Shown here one piece after another: positions 46,946-58,803 of a stretch of 64,000 nucleotides of DNA. The stretch is taken from the NCBI RefSeq assembly GCF_036669915.1, contig NC_089319.1, forward strand, positions 15,638,770-15,702,769, written 5' to 3'. The stretch's first letter is position 1; each line of letters opens with the position of its first letter. The position numbers and the translations under genes are program-made. Under the pieces are notes generated by a model. That model saw nothing but the letters and a program-made list of their open reading frames with translations, had not been told where the DNA came from and did no database searches. The DNA comes from Pocillopora verrucosa (Eukaryota > Cnidaria > Anthozoa > Scleractinia > Pocilloporidae).

Positions 46946-49900
46946 AACAAATAATTTGGGATGAATATAAGTAGAACACAATTTTAACTACTAATTAATC
47001 TTGCGACATAATCTTGTCCCATCTGATGGTATATTGGCCGACATCTACTGCAAACAAATCAAGACATTAGCGCCAAATAAGCTTCTCATTGGCAAACATA
47101 ATCTTTTATGTGCAACACGTTGTCAACGAAACAATGCGTCAAATTTTCCCAAAAACAAACGAGAGTCTTAGCGCTTTAATTACAACAAGAAACTAATCAC
47201 TCAAATTTAGAAATAGTCCGTCTTCCGACAACAAAATAGTCGTCAAATGATCCCTAAAGTGCCTCAGTCAATTAGAGGAAGAATGGCGAAGTTTGTTCGA
47301 ACAGACGGTTCTTTTGTTAGCGACTAGCGTGGAGATGAGTTAGTGAATCGGAGTAAGTGGTGACCCACGCGTCTCTGCAGACACAAGTTTGATGAGTTTC
47401 TTTGAAAAATGCTTCGTTATGGTGAAAAGGCACTTGAGGCTTTCCAAACCGTGACGATATTACAAGCGGCTGTTCACAGGATATTGTGTCAAATAAGTGG
47501 CACAAATATAAGGTAAGAAAGTAAACAAAACCATTTCTCCTTTTGAACAAGTCTTTCTGCGAGAGGCAACCTGTTATATGCTGTTAAATGCAAACTGAAA
47601 CTTAATGCATTGGGAATGCAAAAGTTCAAGTTTGGAGCATTCAACTCCCAAGCTACAAAACTTATAAAATTTGCACTGTTCGAGCATACTATGAATTTCT
47701 GTCTTTGCTGGATAAACAAATTGCAATGATAATTTGGTTTCGTTAGGATTTGAACTGAATGTTAAATTTCGTGTTAAGTCTCATAACACCCGTTGGGATA
47801 TGGAAAACTACTCAATAAGGTGGTATGCGTAGTGAAAGTTGTAAATGTGGAGCTTGTTACCGCTCGTCACATTACCAAAACGAACAGATCATAAAATCAT
47901 AAAATCATAAAATTATAAAATCAATTGTGATACAAGTCAGCTTCTTGATACTTAAAGAGAAATCGTTTTGATGGTGTAACTTGTGTGTTCAGGCTCCATT
48001 ATATTAGTATATTGATACACTTTGCCGACAAAGGATTAATCTTACCATCCCATAACTTTGTGAAGTTATGAGCGAATTTCACTGAAGCAACAAAGAGGAA
48101 ACCGAGTGTCAACTTTTTCTAAAAACAGCTGTCGTAAAGCAACACAAAACACAACAAATAGCAACAAAAATAACAACAATTTGGTCTTCTCCGCAGAAAC
48201 TTGACACTAGGTTAAACACATATAAAGTGCTGAAATAACCGTAAAAATATGCATTTATACACTAAACATATCCTACCTTTCCTGATAAGAATAACAATGA
48301 GAGAGCTTAGCATGTAATCAGATCCTCGTCCACCCATATCTATGAAGTAACGTTTGAATTGTTTAGAGATATTTTACATGGCAGATGTTTTTTCTCCTTT
48401 AAGTTTCTCAGTTTTGCGCAGAAATTCACCGCGCATCCGGCCGATAGTGCGACAAATTCTATTTTGTTTTCATTTCATTTTTCATATTTCAAGAGGAATA
48501 GTACTTGCTGAATGTCGGCCGAAAGTCTGAAGTTTGAAAATTGTCTTGTGCATCAAACTCTGAGTTTCTTTGAAATCTAAGGGATACTTAAATTATTTTC
48601 GAGTGAAACAGAAAACTGAACGAATTGATGAAGACATGTTAGAGGCTTAAAAGAAGTTGAGATGAAAGCTTTATGGCTCGTCTAACATTTTATTATGCAA
48701 ACAAGATAAATCACCCCGCACCCTTTATAGAGAAACAAGTCCATTCTCCTGGTTGGTTTTCGTAGCCATTCCAAAAGTATTCAAAAGCGTTTTATTGGAG
48801 TTTCCTTCATTCCCAGTTGTTACTGATATGTCTTTATTATATCAAGTATGGTAGAAATTCCGGATTGAAATTAATATCTATAATAAGACAAGTTGTTCAA
48901 GTCAAACAAAGCAGGAGTATGGAAGAAGGACGACGCTGTTTCGCAGCTACGGCCAATTTACTCCATTTGATCGATATAAGCCGTTTAAATCGTACCAAAC
49001 AGGAACGTCAATCAATTTTCCCTGTGACTCCGCCTAACGTCAATAAACGGGGATCTGTGAATTTGAAAACTTAAAAAATGTCAATACCAGGCACAAAGGT
49101 TATATTTGTGAAAAGCAGAATTTATAAGTGCTGTTCGTATTATTTAGTAAGTGCAAATTTTCTTTCTTTCCTACCGCTGATAAAGGGATTTGAAAAAACT
49201 GAACTTTGGCTTGGTAACAATGTGCATAAATTTACTGAGAAAAGACAGCGACTCACCATTCCTCTGAAATATTTTTATTCGCATCTTTTGAATTTCAATT
49301 AAAGAATCCTACATAATACAGTTTTAAATGCAGTACAGTACCACACCTAAAACAGAATTTCTGATGAACTTTTCGTTACGGTGAAAAATGCGGAAAAATG
49401 ATCGGTCCCCATCTATAAATTCATTTGAGCTGCTTCTGTTTTCGACCAAGAATTGATATCGAGCACTCTTATATACAGGTGTTGGTTTTGTATTTTCTTA
49501 AGTTTTCTCATTACGTTTATGTAGTAATATTGTTTGTATAGTAAAATGAGAGATAAGCTTTATTTATCCCCATAAAAGACAATCTGTTTTATCATTGTTA
49601 TAAGTATTGTAAACAAAGATGCTCGTAGAAGATATGCTAAATCAAGGACAAAGCAATTATATTTTCCGATTTGCCTAAGAAAGCCAAAGGTTGTTCCAAA
49701 CTGAGCGTGGGTGGCTGCAGGCCCAGGTAAGTTCTTTGCTCTTCAAAGTGCGTGGTGTGCGGGATTTGCTCGGCCTTTGGAATTGAAGGCTAAGATTTCT
49801 ATCCCCTTATAGTGTTTGAAATTTTTTTTTCAGTAGGTGGCTGCTGGAAGCGATCAAATTCCATATGTCTGTCCATATGTTAAGTCGAGGATATCTTTCC

Positions 49901-50630
49901 TTATACACTCTAAGGTGATATCTATCGATGAGGCAAATCTTATCTTTTCGGGTGTTCTGGATTTTAAGTTATAGACCAGATACACATGAGCCACATCGAT
50001 ATTCACGAATTCAAATTGATAAAGCGATTTCGAGACTAAGTATCTTAACTAGCTTCTACATCAAAGCACCTCGTTCCATTTATTTCAGCTCGAAAGTAAA
50101 GTATTAGATTGTGGAACCTTTATTTTGCTGAAGGATATCATAAGATATACTTCGCCCGTGGCAACGGGTTTTATCACTCAATTTTTACTCTGGAATAACC
50201 ACGAAACTGAAAGAAAGTAGAACTAGAAATATTTCAGCTGAAATGAAGAAGCTTTCACAATTATGTTTACGAAAGTAAAATCGTTTTTTGTCAAAAAAAG
50301 TGAACGCACGCTTTTAATGTCTTTGTTACCAATTAAAGTACACAAAACAACAGATATGCGACAAAAATAGTAATCTAAAACCTGTGAATTGCATTTCCTC
50401 AATCAAAAACACGTTCTAAAATCCATTAAAAAACCTCAATTTACGTTCTGCCTCTTTTGTTTTTCGACTGTCTCTTTCAAACTGAAACAAATTAAAACGA
50501 TTGGTCCCGCGAAATCTATTACCAAATTTACATGTGCTAAAATTTATAAGAAAAGTATAACACTGTCAGGCGAATAAATATTTCTTTAAGAGCTAAATAA
50601 GCAACCTCTTGAAATGTCAAATCAGAGAGC
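46946..50630. other. Intergenic or intronic DNA, no supported gene
   Basis: AT-rich, with an ATAAAATCAT-type short tandem run near 47890-47925. An open frame at about 48906-49074 (MEEGRRCFAATANLLH...) has some coding character but no clear splice partners. Confidence 0.45.
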
Positions 50631-50639
50631 TTGTTCCTA

Positions 50640-50849
50640 CAGAAAAACCTAAATGGTTTATTAACACATCATATAGTTGTTGACCCATTACGACACCCGA
50701 ATGATATCATCAAGCTGCGAAAATTAATAGAATCCTCGAGTGATGTTTTGGAAACAATAGTGATTAGGCAACCTAATAGTCTTCTAGCAAGTTGTGCAAA
50801 TGTTCCTCTTCAAGACGTGCCAATCTCGAGTCTTAATTTAGATTTTTAA
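50640..50849 (+). CDS. Possible terminal exon, unidentified
   Basis: An acceptor-like TTGTTCCTACAG (ending 50641) precedes a frame reading LLTHHIVVDPLRHPNDIIKL and ending in a stop at 50849. Composition is protein-like, but no family or upstream exon is recognised. It could be a chance frame. Confidence 0.2.
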   Translation, partial: QKNLNGLLTHHIVVDPLRHPNDIIKLRKLIESSSDVLETIVIRQPNSLLASCANVPLQDVPISSLNLDF

Positions 50850-51390
50850 TTTCTCTTTGTGTTGGCTAGTTTGTAGTAACAACAAACGATTGTTTTGAGT
50901 GAAAAGGTGTTGCGCTGACGCTTTTCGGCTAGGACTAAACAAGTTTTGATGTCTCCCACAGTCATTATTATCATACTATTGGATCTGGTTTTCGTAATGG
51001 CTTGAGTTCACAGCTCAGTTAAGCTTGTGGCATCCTGTTATCGAGGAACAATAGTTAAAACTCTCTTACCGAATTCTCGAAGGTCAACAAGAAGCTGTGT
51101 CAAAAGTAAGTTTGAAACATATTAAGCACGGTGTTCGGTCAATGACATCTTTGTTTCTGTTTCATAAGTAAATGAAAGGTTTTTGCGCTCACCTAAGATT
51201 ATTTGCCTCAAAATCCAAACCAAAAAACATAACGTGTTAAAGTTGTACAAAGGGAAGAACAGTTTCAGTAACACACATTTGATGCGCATATTTTTTTTGT
51301 CCAGTTTCATTCCAGAAGTCCCTACTACCGAACAGTCTGGAGAAATGCTCCGTCACATTCTCTCGTAACTCACCAACCAGAAAACTGTTC

Positions 51391-51712
51391 TTGTCGCGTA
51401 GTAGAATTTTCCGAAGTGTTCGTGATATTGATCATTCCCCTTTCACTTACAAAGCGTCAAGAGGTGAACTTTTAAATGATAAGACTAAAACCGCCATACA
51501 AACTGTCTATGAGATACAAGTTGTTGTTGGAATACCACCTCTTAAACATTTACTATCAGAAAAAAAATGGAAACAATTTACGATAAATGTCAAGAGAAAT
51601 TTAATGTTGTTCGTCGTGATTTTAAAGATAAACGTGTCATCGTTTGTCTCAGCTGTACTGAAGAGTCAGGCTTAGCTCGAAGATGCAAGCATTCGAAACT
51701 AAATAAAGTAAA
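51391..51712 (+). pseudogene. Possible degenerate coding segment with frameshift
   Basis: One frame reads ELLNDKTKTAIQTVYEIQVV as far as an A8 run near 51569-51576. Coding character then appears to continue in another frame (VVRRDFKDKRVIVCLSC, ARRCKHSKLNK) to a stop near 51706. The frame change at a homopolymer suggests a relic or a sequencing slip. It is followed closely by AT-rich AAATAAAGTAAAGTAAAAT sequence and then by a hammerhead-like motif, so it may be retroelement-derived. Confidence 0.25.
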
Positions 51713-51764
51713 GTAAAATAAAGTTTATGTATGTTCTTGTATCTATCAATCGTGTGTTGATCGC

Positions 51765-51799
51765 GACTTTTCGACTGCTACACAACTAGTCTTCGTCAG
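51765..51799 (-). ncRNA. Hammerhead-ribozyme-like motif 1
   Basis: On the minus strand the core reads CTGACGA, a stem-loop GACT...AGTC, GAAA, then AGTC. This fits the hammerhead catalytic core (CUGANGA, stem II, GAAA, minimal stem III, GUC cleavage triplet). Partial stem I pairing exists between the flanks. Minimal type I hammerheads are known from Penelope-like elements. The A after GAAA, where C is usual, weakens the tiny stem III. Confidence 0.5.
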
Positions 51800-51849
51800 G
51801 TGACGAATGTCTATTTCTTTGAGAAGCCAAGTTTGCGTTGGTTACTTGT

Positions 51850-52376
51850 GTGATGGAACTCTGGTCACAATTGATCTACGTGAACTACTTTGCCCTGGGT
51901 AATACGCGTTAGATTGGGTTCGTTTCCATGTACTCACTAACTTGTTCGCAGCTGGACACCCTCTTGTAGCCTTGGCATTACAGTTTGATAATCATATTGA
52001 TAGTAGTAACCGTATGTATTCCATCAGTTGACTTCGCTTCTGCTTTCCACGACATGCCAGTGGAACTCACGATACGGTAGTCACACGCGCATTTAGTGCC
52101 GTTCAGCCCACAAGGCGAGAAAGTTATTATTTCTCTAATGCAGTTCTTCAGGGTTGAGTTTGGGCCTTCGGGTACTTTTTTAACGTGATTAGATGACGGA
52201 TTTCCTGATTCTCCCTAGGTTCAATTTTTCAAGGGAACGGTTTATGAGATGCTTAGAATGATCAGACTACGTTAACTCATTGTGACTGGTTGATAAGCGT
52301 TCAAGTGCCGTAACATAATTACATTAGGTACACTTTCGCAGAAAATAACCTTATTGTTTCACCCATGCATTTTCAG
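51850..52376. other. Repeat-derived flank and 5' side of the RASSF-like gene
   Basis: No coding frame is supported. Position 52377 follows an acceptor-like TTTTCAG, suggesting a 5'UTR intron in the gene that starts at 52417. Confidence 0.4.
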
Positions 52377-52416
52377 ATTGATTGACTGAACTTGAAAGGA
52401 GAAAATTGATTCCAAC

Positions 52417-53685
52417 ATGCCTCATCTGAAAGTGAATGTGAACGGAAAGAAGTACACTATTTCTGGTATCACTCGTACAACATGCAGCAAACAGATCCTC
52501 TGCGCCTTGGCTAAAGTCGACGCAGAATTACGATCAAGACAAACGACTGAGCCAAAAGGCGACCCCCTCATGAGTGCATCGGGAACTTGTGTAGAACAAA
52601 ACAGGAGGGCTAAGAAAGTTCGCGAGACGAGAAAAGAATTTAAGAGAGAAGAAAAGTGTACGAGGAGTAGGGAGACCGAGAAGAAGCAAAGAGAAGGAAG
52701 AAAACGTTTCAGTGGCAAAGTGCATATTACAAAACCAATGGAACTAAAAAACAATGAAGGAATTCAAACGTCTAGTGGAATGTTCGAAGCAGTAGAGAAA
52801 AGCTCCGAGAATCAGCAAAACTGTTCACCATCGCTAAATGAACGAGAGGGTGTGAAAGAAAAAGTCGTCGAGAGCAGTTTTCGAACGGTGGAAGACTTAG
52901 ACCGGAATATCAATGGACGAGACACAAGCTCTGTGGACAGCAAGGAAAATAATGTTGAGGATGGCGCCAAAGACACTGATCATGACACGGGGATAAGCGA
53001 GTTACATTCAGACAGTTCATTTGAACAAAACCAAATCTTGCACCAAAATTCCGGCGTAAATGGAAGCTCAGCGAAGAGAACTTTAGACAGTACATTACAA
53101 ATTAAAGTGAAATGCGCCTCTACGAACACAGACACCATAGAATTTGCTGATTTGGCATATTCGTGCATGCTTGAAAATAGTACTTCAAACTTAGAGCACG
53201 ACGAGTACATCGTTGCTGAACTGATTGACAGTGAGACCAACGTTGAAATATTCGACGAATGCACATGTACATACATTGACTCAGAGACTGAAGAACTTCA
53301 ACAAGAGATCGAAAAGATTCGCGATGATTTAAAGTTAACAGAATCAAAGCTTATTGAGCAAGAGAAAACGATTGAAACGCTGAATGTTTTGATGGACGGC
53401 AACGATGATGAATATTGCGCCAACTGTGACGTCAACGATGACGTAAATAAGCGAATTGACGAACTTAAACAGTCAATCAAATTAAGTACTCAGTTGTATG
53501 ATTATCAGAAGGTCGAGACGCAGGCAAATGCGTTGGAACTAGAGAAAGTTGAATCACAAATAAGGAGAAAACGATGGCACGTAGAGTGTCTGTTGAAAGA
53601 GCTTCATATGGCTCGGAATAGCCCACTTACTGGGAATGGACAAGGGAAATCTGCTCCCTTCCCTAGAGACGGTACCCTGGTCTAA
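52417..53685 (+). CDS. RASSF7-10-like N-terminal RA half plus coiled coil
   Basis: Intronless coding region of 422 aa. Residues 2-34 (LKVNVNGKKYTISGITR, then TTCSKQILCALAK) resemble the beta1-beta2-alpha1 start of the Ras-association domain of N-terminal RASSF proteins, in which a variable insert follows. The second half of the RA domain (the YCIVE...W.G block) is not found. Instead come a very basic Arg/Glu-rich region (60-105), a Ser/Asn-rich acidic linker, and two coiled-coil segments (about 290-325 and 345-400). RASSF7-10 proteins are scaffolds in polarity and Hippo-type signalling; a similar role is only a guess. Two AATAAA signals follow (53845, 53859). The start fits a strong upstream acceptor. 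Confidence 0.8.
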   Translation: MPHLKVNVNGKKYTISGITRTTCSKQILCALAKVDAELRSRQTTEPKGDPLMSASGTCVEQNRRAKKVRETRKEFKREEKCTRSRETEKKQREGRKRFSGKVHITKPMELKNNEGIQTSSGMFEAVEKSSENQQNCSPSLNEREGVKEKVVESSFRTVEDLDRNINGRDTSSVDSKENNVEDGAKDTDHDTGISELHSDSSFEQNQILHQNSGVNGSSAKRTLDSTLQIKVKCASTNTDTIEFADLAYSCMLENSTSNLEHDEYIVAELIDSETNVEIFDECTCTYIDSETEELQQEIEKIRDDLKLTESKLIEQEKTIETLNVLMDGNDDEYCANCDVNDDVNKRIDELKQSIKLSTQLYDYQKVETQANALELEKVESQIRRKRWHVECLLKELHMARNSPLTGNGQGKSAPFPRDGTLV

Positions 53686-53844
53686 CAAAATCATTTGACA
53701 TAAGGTTGTTATTTTCATATTTACTTCGTTCTATTCGGAAACTTTGTTTTTGACTGGAAATATCGAAGTTTCTCCCTGATTCCCATGTGTTAGTTAGTAA
53801 TGTATCTATCGGGATCCTCATGATTGATAATTTGTCAATTTTAA

Positions 53845-53864
53845 AATAAAGATGGTTAAATAAA
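53845..53864 (+). terminator. Two polyadenylation signals
   Basis: AATAAA at 53845-53850 and 53859-53864, about 160-180 nt after the RASSF-like stop codon, in a plausible 3'UTR. Confidence 0.55.
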
Positions 53865-53869
53865 AGTTG

Positions 53870-56800
53870 AAATTGATTTCTCCCTTTACTGCCTGTATCA
53901 TTTACTAATCAAATAGAGCTTAGTTTTCTTCCATTAAAAACAGTAGTGCAAAATCTATTCCGTTGGTTTCCATCCAGCTGTTGTAGTTTGCAAGGATTGG
54001 TGGGTCGAGTGAATGGAAAGTGGCATGCCTTTTATGAGATGTGGTCATGCTTATGCTCACTTGTTGTTTGATTATCAAAGACCGGCACCACTATTCCTTA
54101 GGGTAAACAAACTCGTGATTTTGTGCAACATGAATAAAGGGGGTTGGGGAGAGTATAGCAGGTAATTTGGTGTTAACAACTGAGTTGAAAACGTAAATTG
54201 GCCACCGTAAAGGGTAAAAAAAGCTGACGTTTCGAGCGTTAGCCCTTCGTCAGAGCGATTGGCCGTTCTTGAGAAATTTTATTTCCGCCTGTGCGTGATT
54301 CTAGTGCACATATTCAGCCTTGACAAATTCAAAATGTTCGTGAAAAATCCGATTTTTCCCAGATTGAATAGAAGATGGTTTGTGTATTCAAGTGTCATTT
54401 GAAATAAATTTAGAAAACGTTGCCCACTGTTACTGTTGTGTTACAAAAAAATTTCATTCCAGCGTTGAATGAATGAGTCTTTTGTGGAGCTTATTCGAAT
54501 GACAATGTAAGGGATAAAACTTATTAAAAAACGAGCACGCCTTCAGGAACTTAAACACATCTTTCTCCAGTCAAACGGTTTTAATAGATCCAAGCCCTCG
54601 TGAAGGTAAAGATGTTGTTTAGCTTAAATGGTTTTTTTTTTTTCAAGTGAATTTTGGTAAACAAAAAAAAATGTAATAACTGCAAGGCTAACTGATTATT
54701 CTATGGAGCATCTTCAGTTTACGCTTGAAGCTATCTTCGAGCTACTTACGCCTCTTTTAAAAATGGGTCAGTGTTTTGTTGTTTAACACCACAAGCTTCT
54801 GGACTTGCTACCGTAAATGAAGCGGAAAAGGTCATCGTGCCGTAGAATTTGTGTTAAATTATTTCTACGACCTATTAAAACGATGTTTTTCCTTTTTTCT
54901 TCTTCCTTATTTTTTAAACAGAGAAACGAGCAGCTCAACCAGCTACTAGTGAACTTCTATTCGTGACAGAAATACAACAGGTTTGAACAAACTTTCTTCG
55001 CTGAGATATTTATTAAAATTTGATTGCATGGTAGAGAGAATATGGATACAAAATACAGAAAAAGCTTAGCCCCTTTCTTGAAGATTTTGGTTGATGTGGC
55101 TCAAGATTTATTTTGTCATTGTTACTACAAAAAATGGGCTAAATTATTTAAGCGTTGAGATGTGTCAGGGTAAAAAGAACGTACTTGAAATTTGAATACT
55201 TAACAAAAGATACGATGCCTCGTGCTTTGTTGAGACAAATAGTGCAGTTATCGAAAGTTGTTTTAACAAAGACATTCCTTAAAAAATCCTTCGTTTCTCG
55301 GAAACTGTGCTCGCTTATTACAAAGAGCTTTGTTAGCAAAAATCAGCTCTTTGAACAAATATTCATATAATTGCGAAATATACTTTTCTTTGACAGAAAA
55401 TAGCGAGAACGCGCGTGACTGAAGAGTTCATATTAATACTTGGAATTAAAAAATCTCTCTTAAGTTAGACTTGCTTGGGTTTTGCAAAGGAAAACTGAAA
55501 GTCATAAGTCGGGTGTTTGGTTTGGCGTATGTTTGACTTATTAAAAGCCGGCTGTTCATATCGTGGGCTACAGTTGTTTTCCTTAATTAAAAAGGAAATT
55601 CTCAAGAGGTCTGAGAACTACACGAGTAAATATAGCAAGGCTTCAGAGAATTAATAGTCCATATTAGAAGGCTTGAAGGCTGTTAAAAACGTCTGGTGTG
55701 TACCGAAAGTGGAAACGTCGTGCTTCTTTTAATCTTAGAATTTCGGCGGAGGTGAAAGCTCGAACCACAAGCTGCTTTGATGCGAGACTGAAATATGTGT
55801 TGTGTTGCCACTAAAAACTCAAGTTCTTTAGTAATGTGCAAAATAAGGGCACTTTTTTATTTCGTCGAAGGAGTTTTCAGTAAACAAATGCATCAACGAG
55901 GAGCGACTCTTAATGAGTGTCTCAGTAGTTTATTTCACTCTTGCATCATCTTGCCTGCTGCATAAATATAGAAGCTTTGCGTGCTCTAAAGACTTTGAGC
56001 TACAACGATGAATGTCGCAATTTCAACCTCAAAAATCGTGAATCAACTGATTTGTAACTGTTGATTTTAGAGAAAGAGAATTATAAAACAAAGGATAACG
56101 TAGTGGACGGACTACCAGAAAAAAGTGTGAGAAGGTAGAACAAGAAGGATGGAGGGTGTTTAGTCTAAAAGCTTTGTCTGCAAAGACAAGCTATGCACAA
56201 CCTCGACGGCAAACTGCAATCATACTTACGAGATAAACAGTAAGATTCTTCGGTTACAATCTCTATGAAATGGGGTACTTGTAGCGTGCTGATAATGAGT
56301 AGGATTGAGGCAGCTTTTGCGATTGAAGCATTGCGTTTTTTAAATGTCTTATATTTTCCAATATTTCAAATGTATGTTTTTTAACCCATTAAGTTAGCAT
56401 TTACACAGGCCTAATTTGAAGGATGAAGATAATATATTCAAGTGCAAGCGGTCATTCCATTTCAGCAAGCTCTAGGTTGTAATTCTTCGTTCCTTCATCG
56501 TTTTGGAATAACTGGATTTTTTTCGTCTGATTGTAGATAATCGTTAACACTTTGCTCACAATCAAGATATATGAATACTACCCTTTTATTGACAATAAAA
56601 CACATAAAACACATTTGGTCGGCTTGAAAGTGTTTTCATCTAGCATTATTATCAATATACGCGGCCAAATAGAAAATCGGCCTCTTCAAAACACACGCTC
56701 AGCGGGCCGCAAAAGACTGACAGCGGGCTGCTAATGCATTATCAGCCCTACAGCTTACATGATGATTTGAAGTGACTTTGAATTCGTCATTCACTTAGCT

Positions 56801-57702
56801 TGTATTATTAAAACTCGCATTCTTGATATCATTTTGGTGCAAATGACACTACAAGGGCGCAAATAAACAATATTCCCGAAAAAAGTCATGTTATTCCCTT
56901 ATTAATGCAGGGTATTAATTACATCACAGATAAGTCCCACGGCATAACATGATTCACTTATTTACAAGCCTTAATCTACCTTAATTTATCATTTTGCATC
57001 GTTAAGTAGATTTTACATCAAACCTACAAATTTTTTATCTATCAGTGATCTTGAATAAAAAAAGAAATGTTTTTTTTTCCTCTGGCATGTGATGCAATGA
57101 AAAGTCCGGCAGTTAAACATATCACAATATTGAAACTGACATTTATTTTTCTTAACAAAACTCAGTTAAGCCTAAGATATTTTATCGATGGACGTAATTC
57201 GACGCATTTCTGTCGATCGATTAACAAATGTTTGGAGCCAGCGATCTAGAGATTTCATTATTGTATTGGTAATTTACTCAGCAACAAAGGTGATCTTTTG
57301 CTGCTTTTATAGAAAATTTTTAGCAACGAGCAAACAGAAATCTGCATACGCTGGATGGGATTATCCGCTTAAAGGCTAAACCGAAAAATTATCAGCACAC
57401 AAAATGTTAAAGTTGCACTAATTCGTTGCAGGTTTCTCGTTCAAAATTTTGGTAGTAAACGTTTTAGTTCTAATAATTGATTAAATACAAGTCGGAACCG
57501 ACCAATTTTCCTAACTGTCTTAGTGCAAACCAATTTTGATTGCTTTCTTTTATCGACTTTTTTAAGCCACACAATTTACGAAAAGGTCACACTCGGATAA
57601 GTTTAAGGGGGTTGTGATACTCTTTGAAATTTGTATTCCTTCAAATTTTCACGACCCAACTAAGAGTTCCATGTTTGTGGCTATTTTCGCATTTTCCTAA
57701 TC
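53870..57702. other. Intergenic, one ribozyme-like motif, no gene seen
   Basis: AT-rich. A hammerhead-like motif lies at 54226-54253 within a conserved-looking repeat. Remaining frames are short with no acceptors or family matches. Confidence 0.55.
54226..54253 (-). ncRNA. Hammerhead-ribozyme-like motif 2
   Basis: Minus strand: CTGACGA, a stem GGGC/GCTC with loop TAAC, GAAAC, GTC. The flanks GCT (before CUGACGA) and AGC (after GUC) can form three base pairs of stem I, and stem III is reduced to AC/GU. All invariant core positions of a minimal type I hammerhead are present. The surrounding sequence is probably a Penelope-like element terminal repeat; no reverse transcriptase is seen here. Confidence 0.6.
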
Positions 57703-58803
57703 TTACCGTGTTTGCTCCGCACGAAGGCTGTAAGAAAAACTTTGGAGTTCAGTCTGATTCACATTTTCACACTTGAGTCCTTTCAATATCGCCTCGCGCA
57801 CGTCTTTCCGTAGCAGTCCATAAAGTAACGGGTTGAACAGGGCAGTTCCGCACGCTAACGCTTCTGCTACCTGCAAAGCCAGCGCCAAGCCGCTTGTTTT
57901 TTCCTCGACAGCTGTGTGAAGCTCATATATCGACAAACAAAAGTAGGGCAACCAAGTCACCATGAACGTACCGACAAGTAGAGCAATGATTTTAACTGTC
58001 TTGAGCTTTTTTATGAACGATCGGTTCGAGCTTCTTGTGCCGCTTTGCCCGTTTGGTTTCGATGCATTGATTTGTCTCGCATGCTGCCGAGCTACGTAGT
58101 AAATTTTTATGTTTACCAGCAAGATACACAAACATGGTAGACCGAACACCAAGGCGAATCGCAGGACTTCGTAAAGTTTTGGAGTTCTACCATTTTCGTC
58201 TTTAAAAGCAAAGATGAGGAGGGCCTGGAATATCGATACCAGCCATATGGTAGCAATGATGACTGTGGCGCGAAAACGATTCAGGAACGCGTCGTACCTA
58301 AACGGGTATGAAATGGACATGAAGCGTTCCAGCGTAACGCCGGCCAGGTTGAGAAGTGACGCAGCGCCTACTAACGGAAACAACGTGTCCTTAGCTGTGG
58401 AGGCGTTTTGACCGGGGTAATACTGGCACCAGATGTTCAACGGAACAAGGACACTGGCCATGAAGAAGTCGGCCATAGCCAGAGATAAGACAAATGCGTT
58501 TGTAATTGTCCACAGTCTACGAACGCGGCAAATTGTACCAATTACACACAAGTTGACAATCAAACCGAATACTGCAACTAGTACAAAGTACGTAATGAGA
58601 ACAGGTAGATTATATGGCAACACGATCGTCGTCCTTGCCTTCGGCTCTTTCAAGAGCTTCAAACAAAGGGAAGAATTACCCAAAAGAGAGTGTAACACTG
58701 TATTGGAGTTATTGAGCTCTCTTAGTGCTGTGAAGTTGAATCGAGCATGGATATCTGGACATTTTCGAAACAGTTCTTCGAACGAGTCGATGTCAGAAGC
58801 CAT
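57703..58803 (-). CDS. Class A GPCR lacking the TM3-ECL2 disulfide
   Basis: Intronless coding region, 366 aa from the ATG at 58803; two extra codons upstream would begin with GTG and include an acceptor AG, so they were excluded. Landmarks: N84 in TM1, LAMAD with D112 in TM2, ERF (159-161) replacing DRY, WLPYF (284-288) in TM6 and NPLLY (324-328) in TM7. The position normally holding C3.25 is Ser and the short second extracellular loop (KDENGRTP) has no Cys. Absence of this pair is known in the melanocortin/EDG/cannabinoid-type group. The long N-terminus has N-glycosylation sites (NFT, NSS). The ligand is unknown. A donor at 58911 (minus) suggests a 5'UTR exon upstream. Confidence 0.93.
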   Translation of the reverse strand: MASDIDSFEELFRKCPDIHARFNFTALRELNNSNTVLHSLLGNSSLCLKLLKEPKARTTIVLPYNLPVLITYFVLVAVFGLIVNLCVIGTICRVRRLWTITNAFVLSLAMADFFMASVLVPLNIWCQYYPGQNASTAKDTLFPLVGAASLLNLAGVTLERFMSISYPFRYDAFLNRFRATVIIATIWLVSIFQALLIFAFKDENGRTPKLYEVLRFALVFGLPCLCILLVNIKIYYVARQHARQINASKPNGQSGTRSSNRSFIKKLKTVKIIALLVGTFMVTWLPYFCLSIYELHTAVEEKTSGLALALQVAEALACGTALFNPLLYGLLRKDVREAILKGLKCENVNQTELQSFSYSLRAEQTR

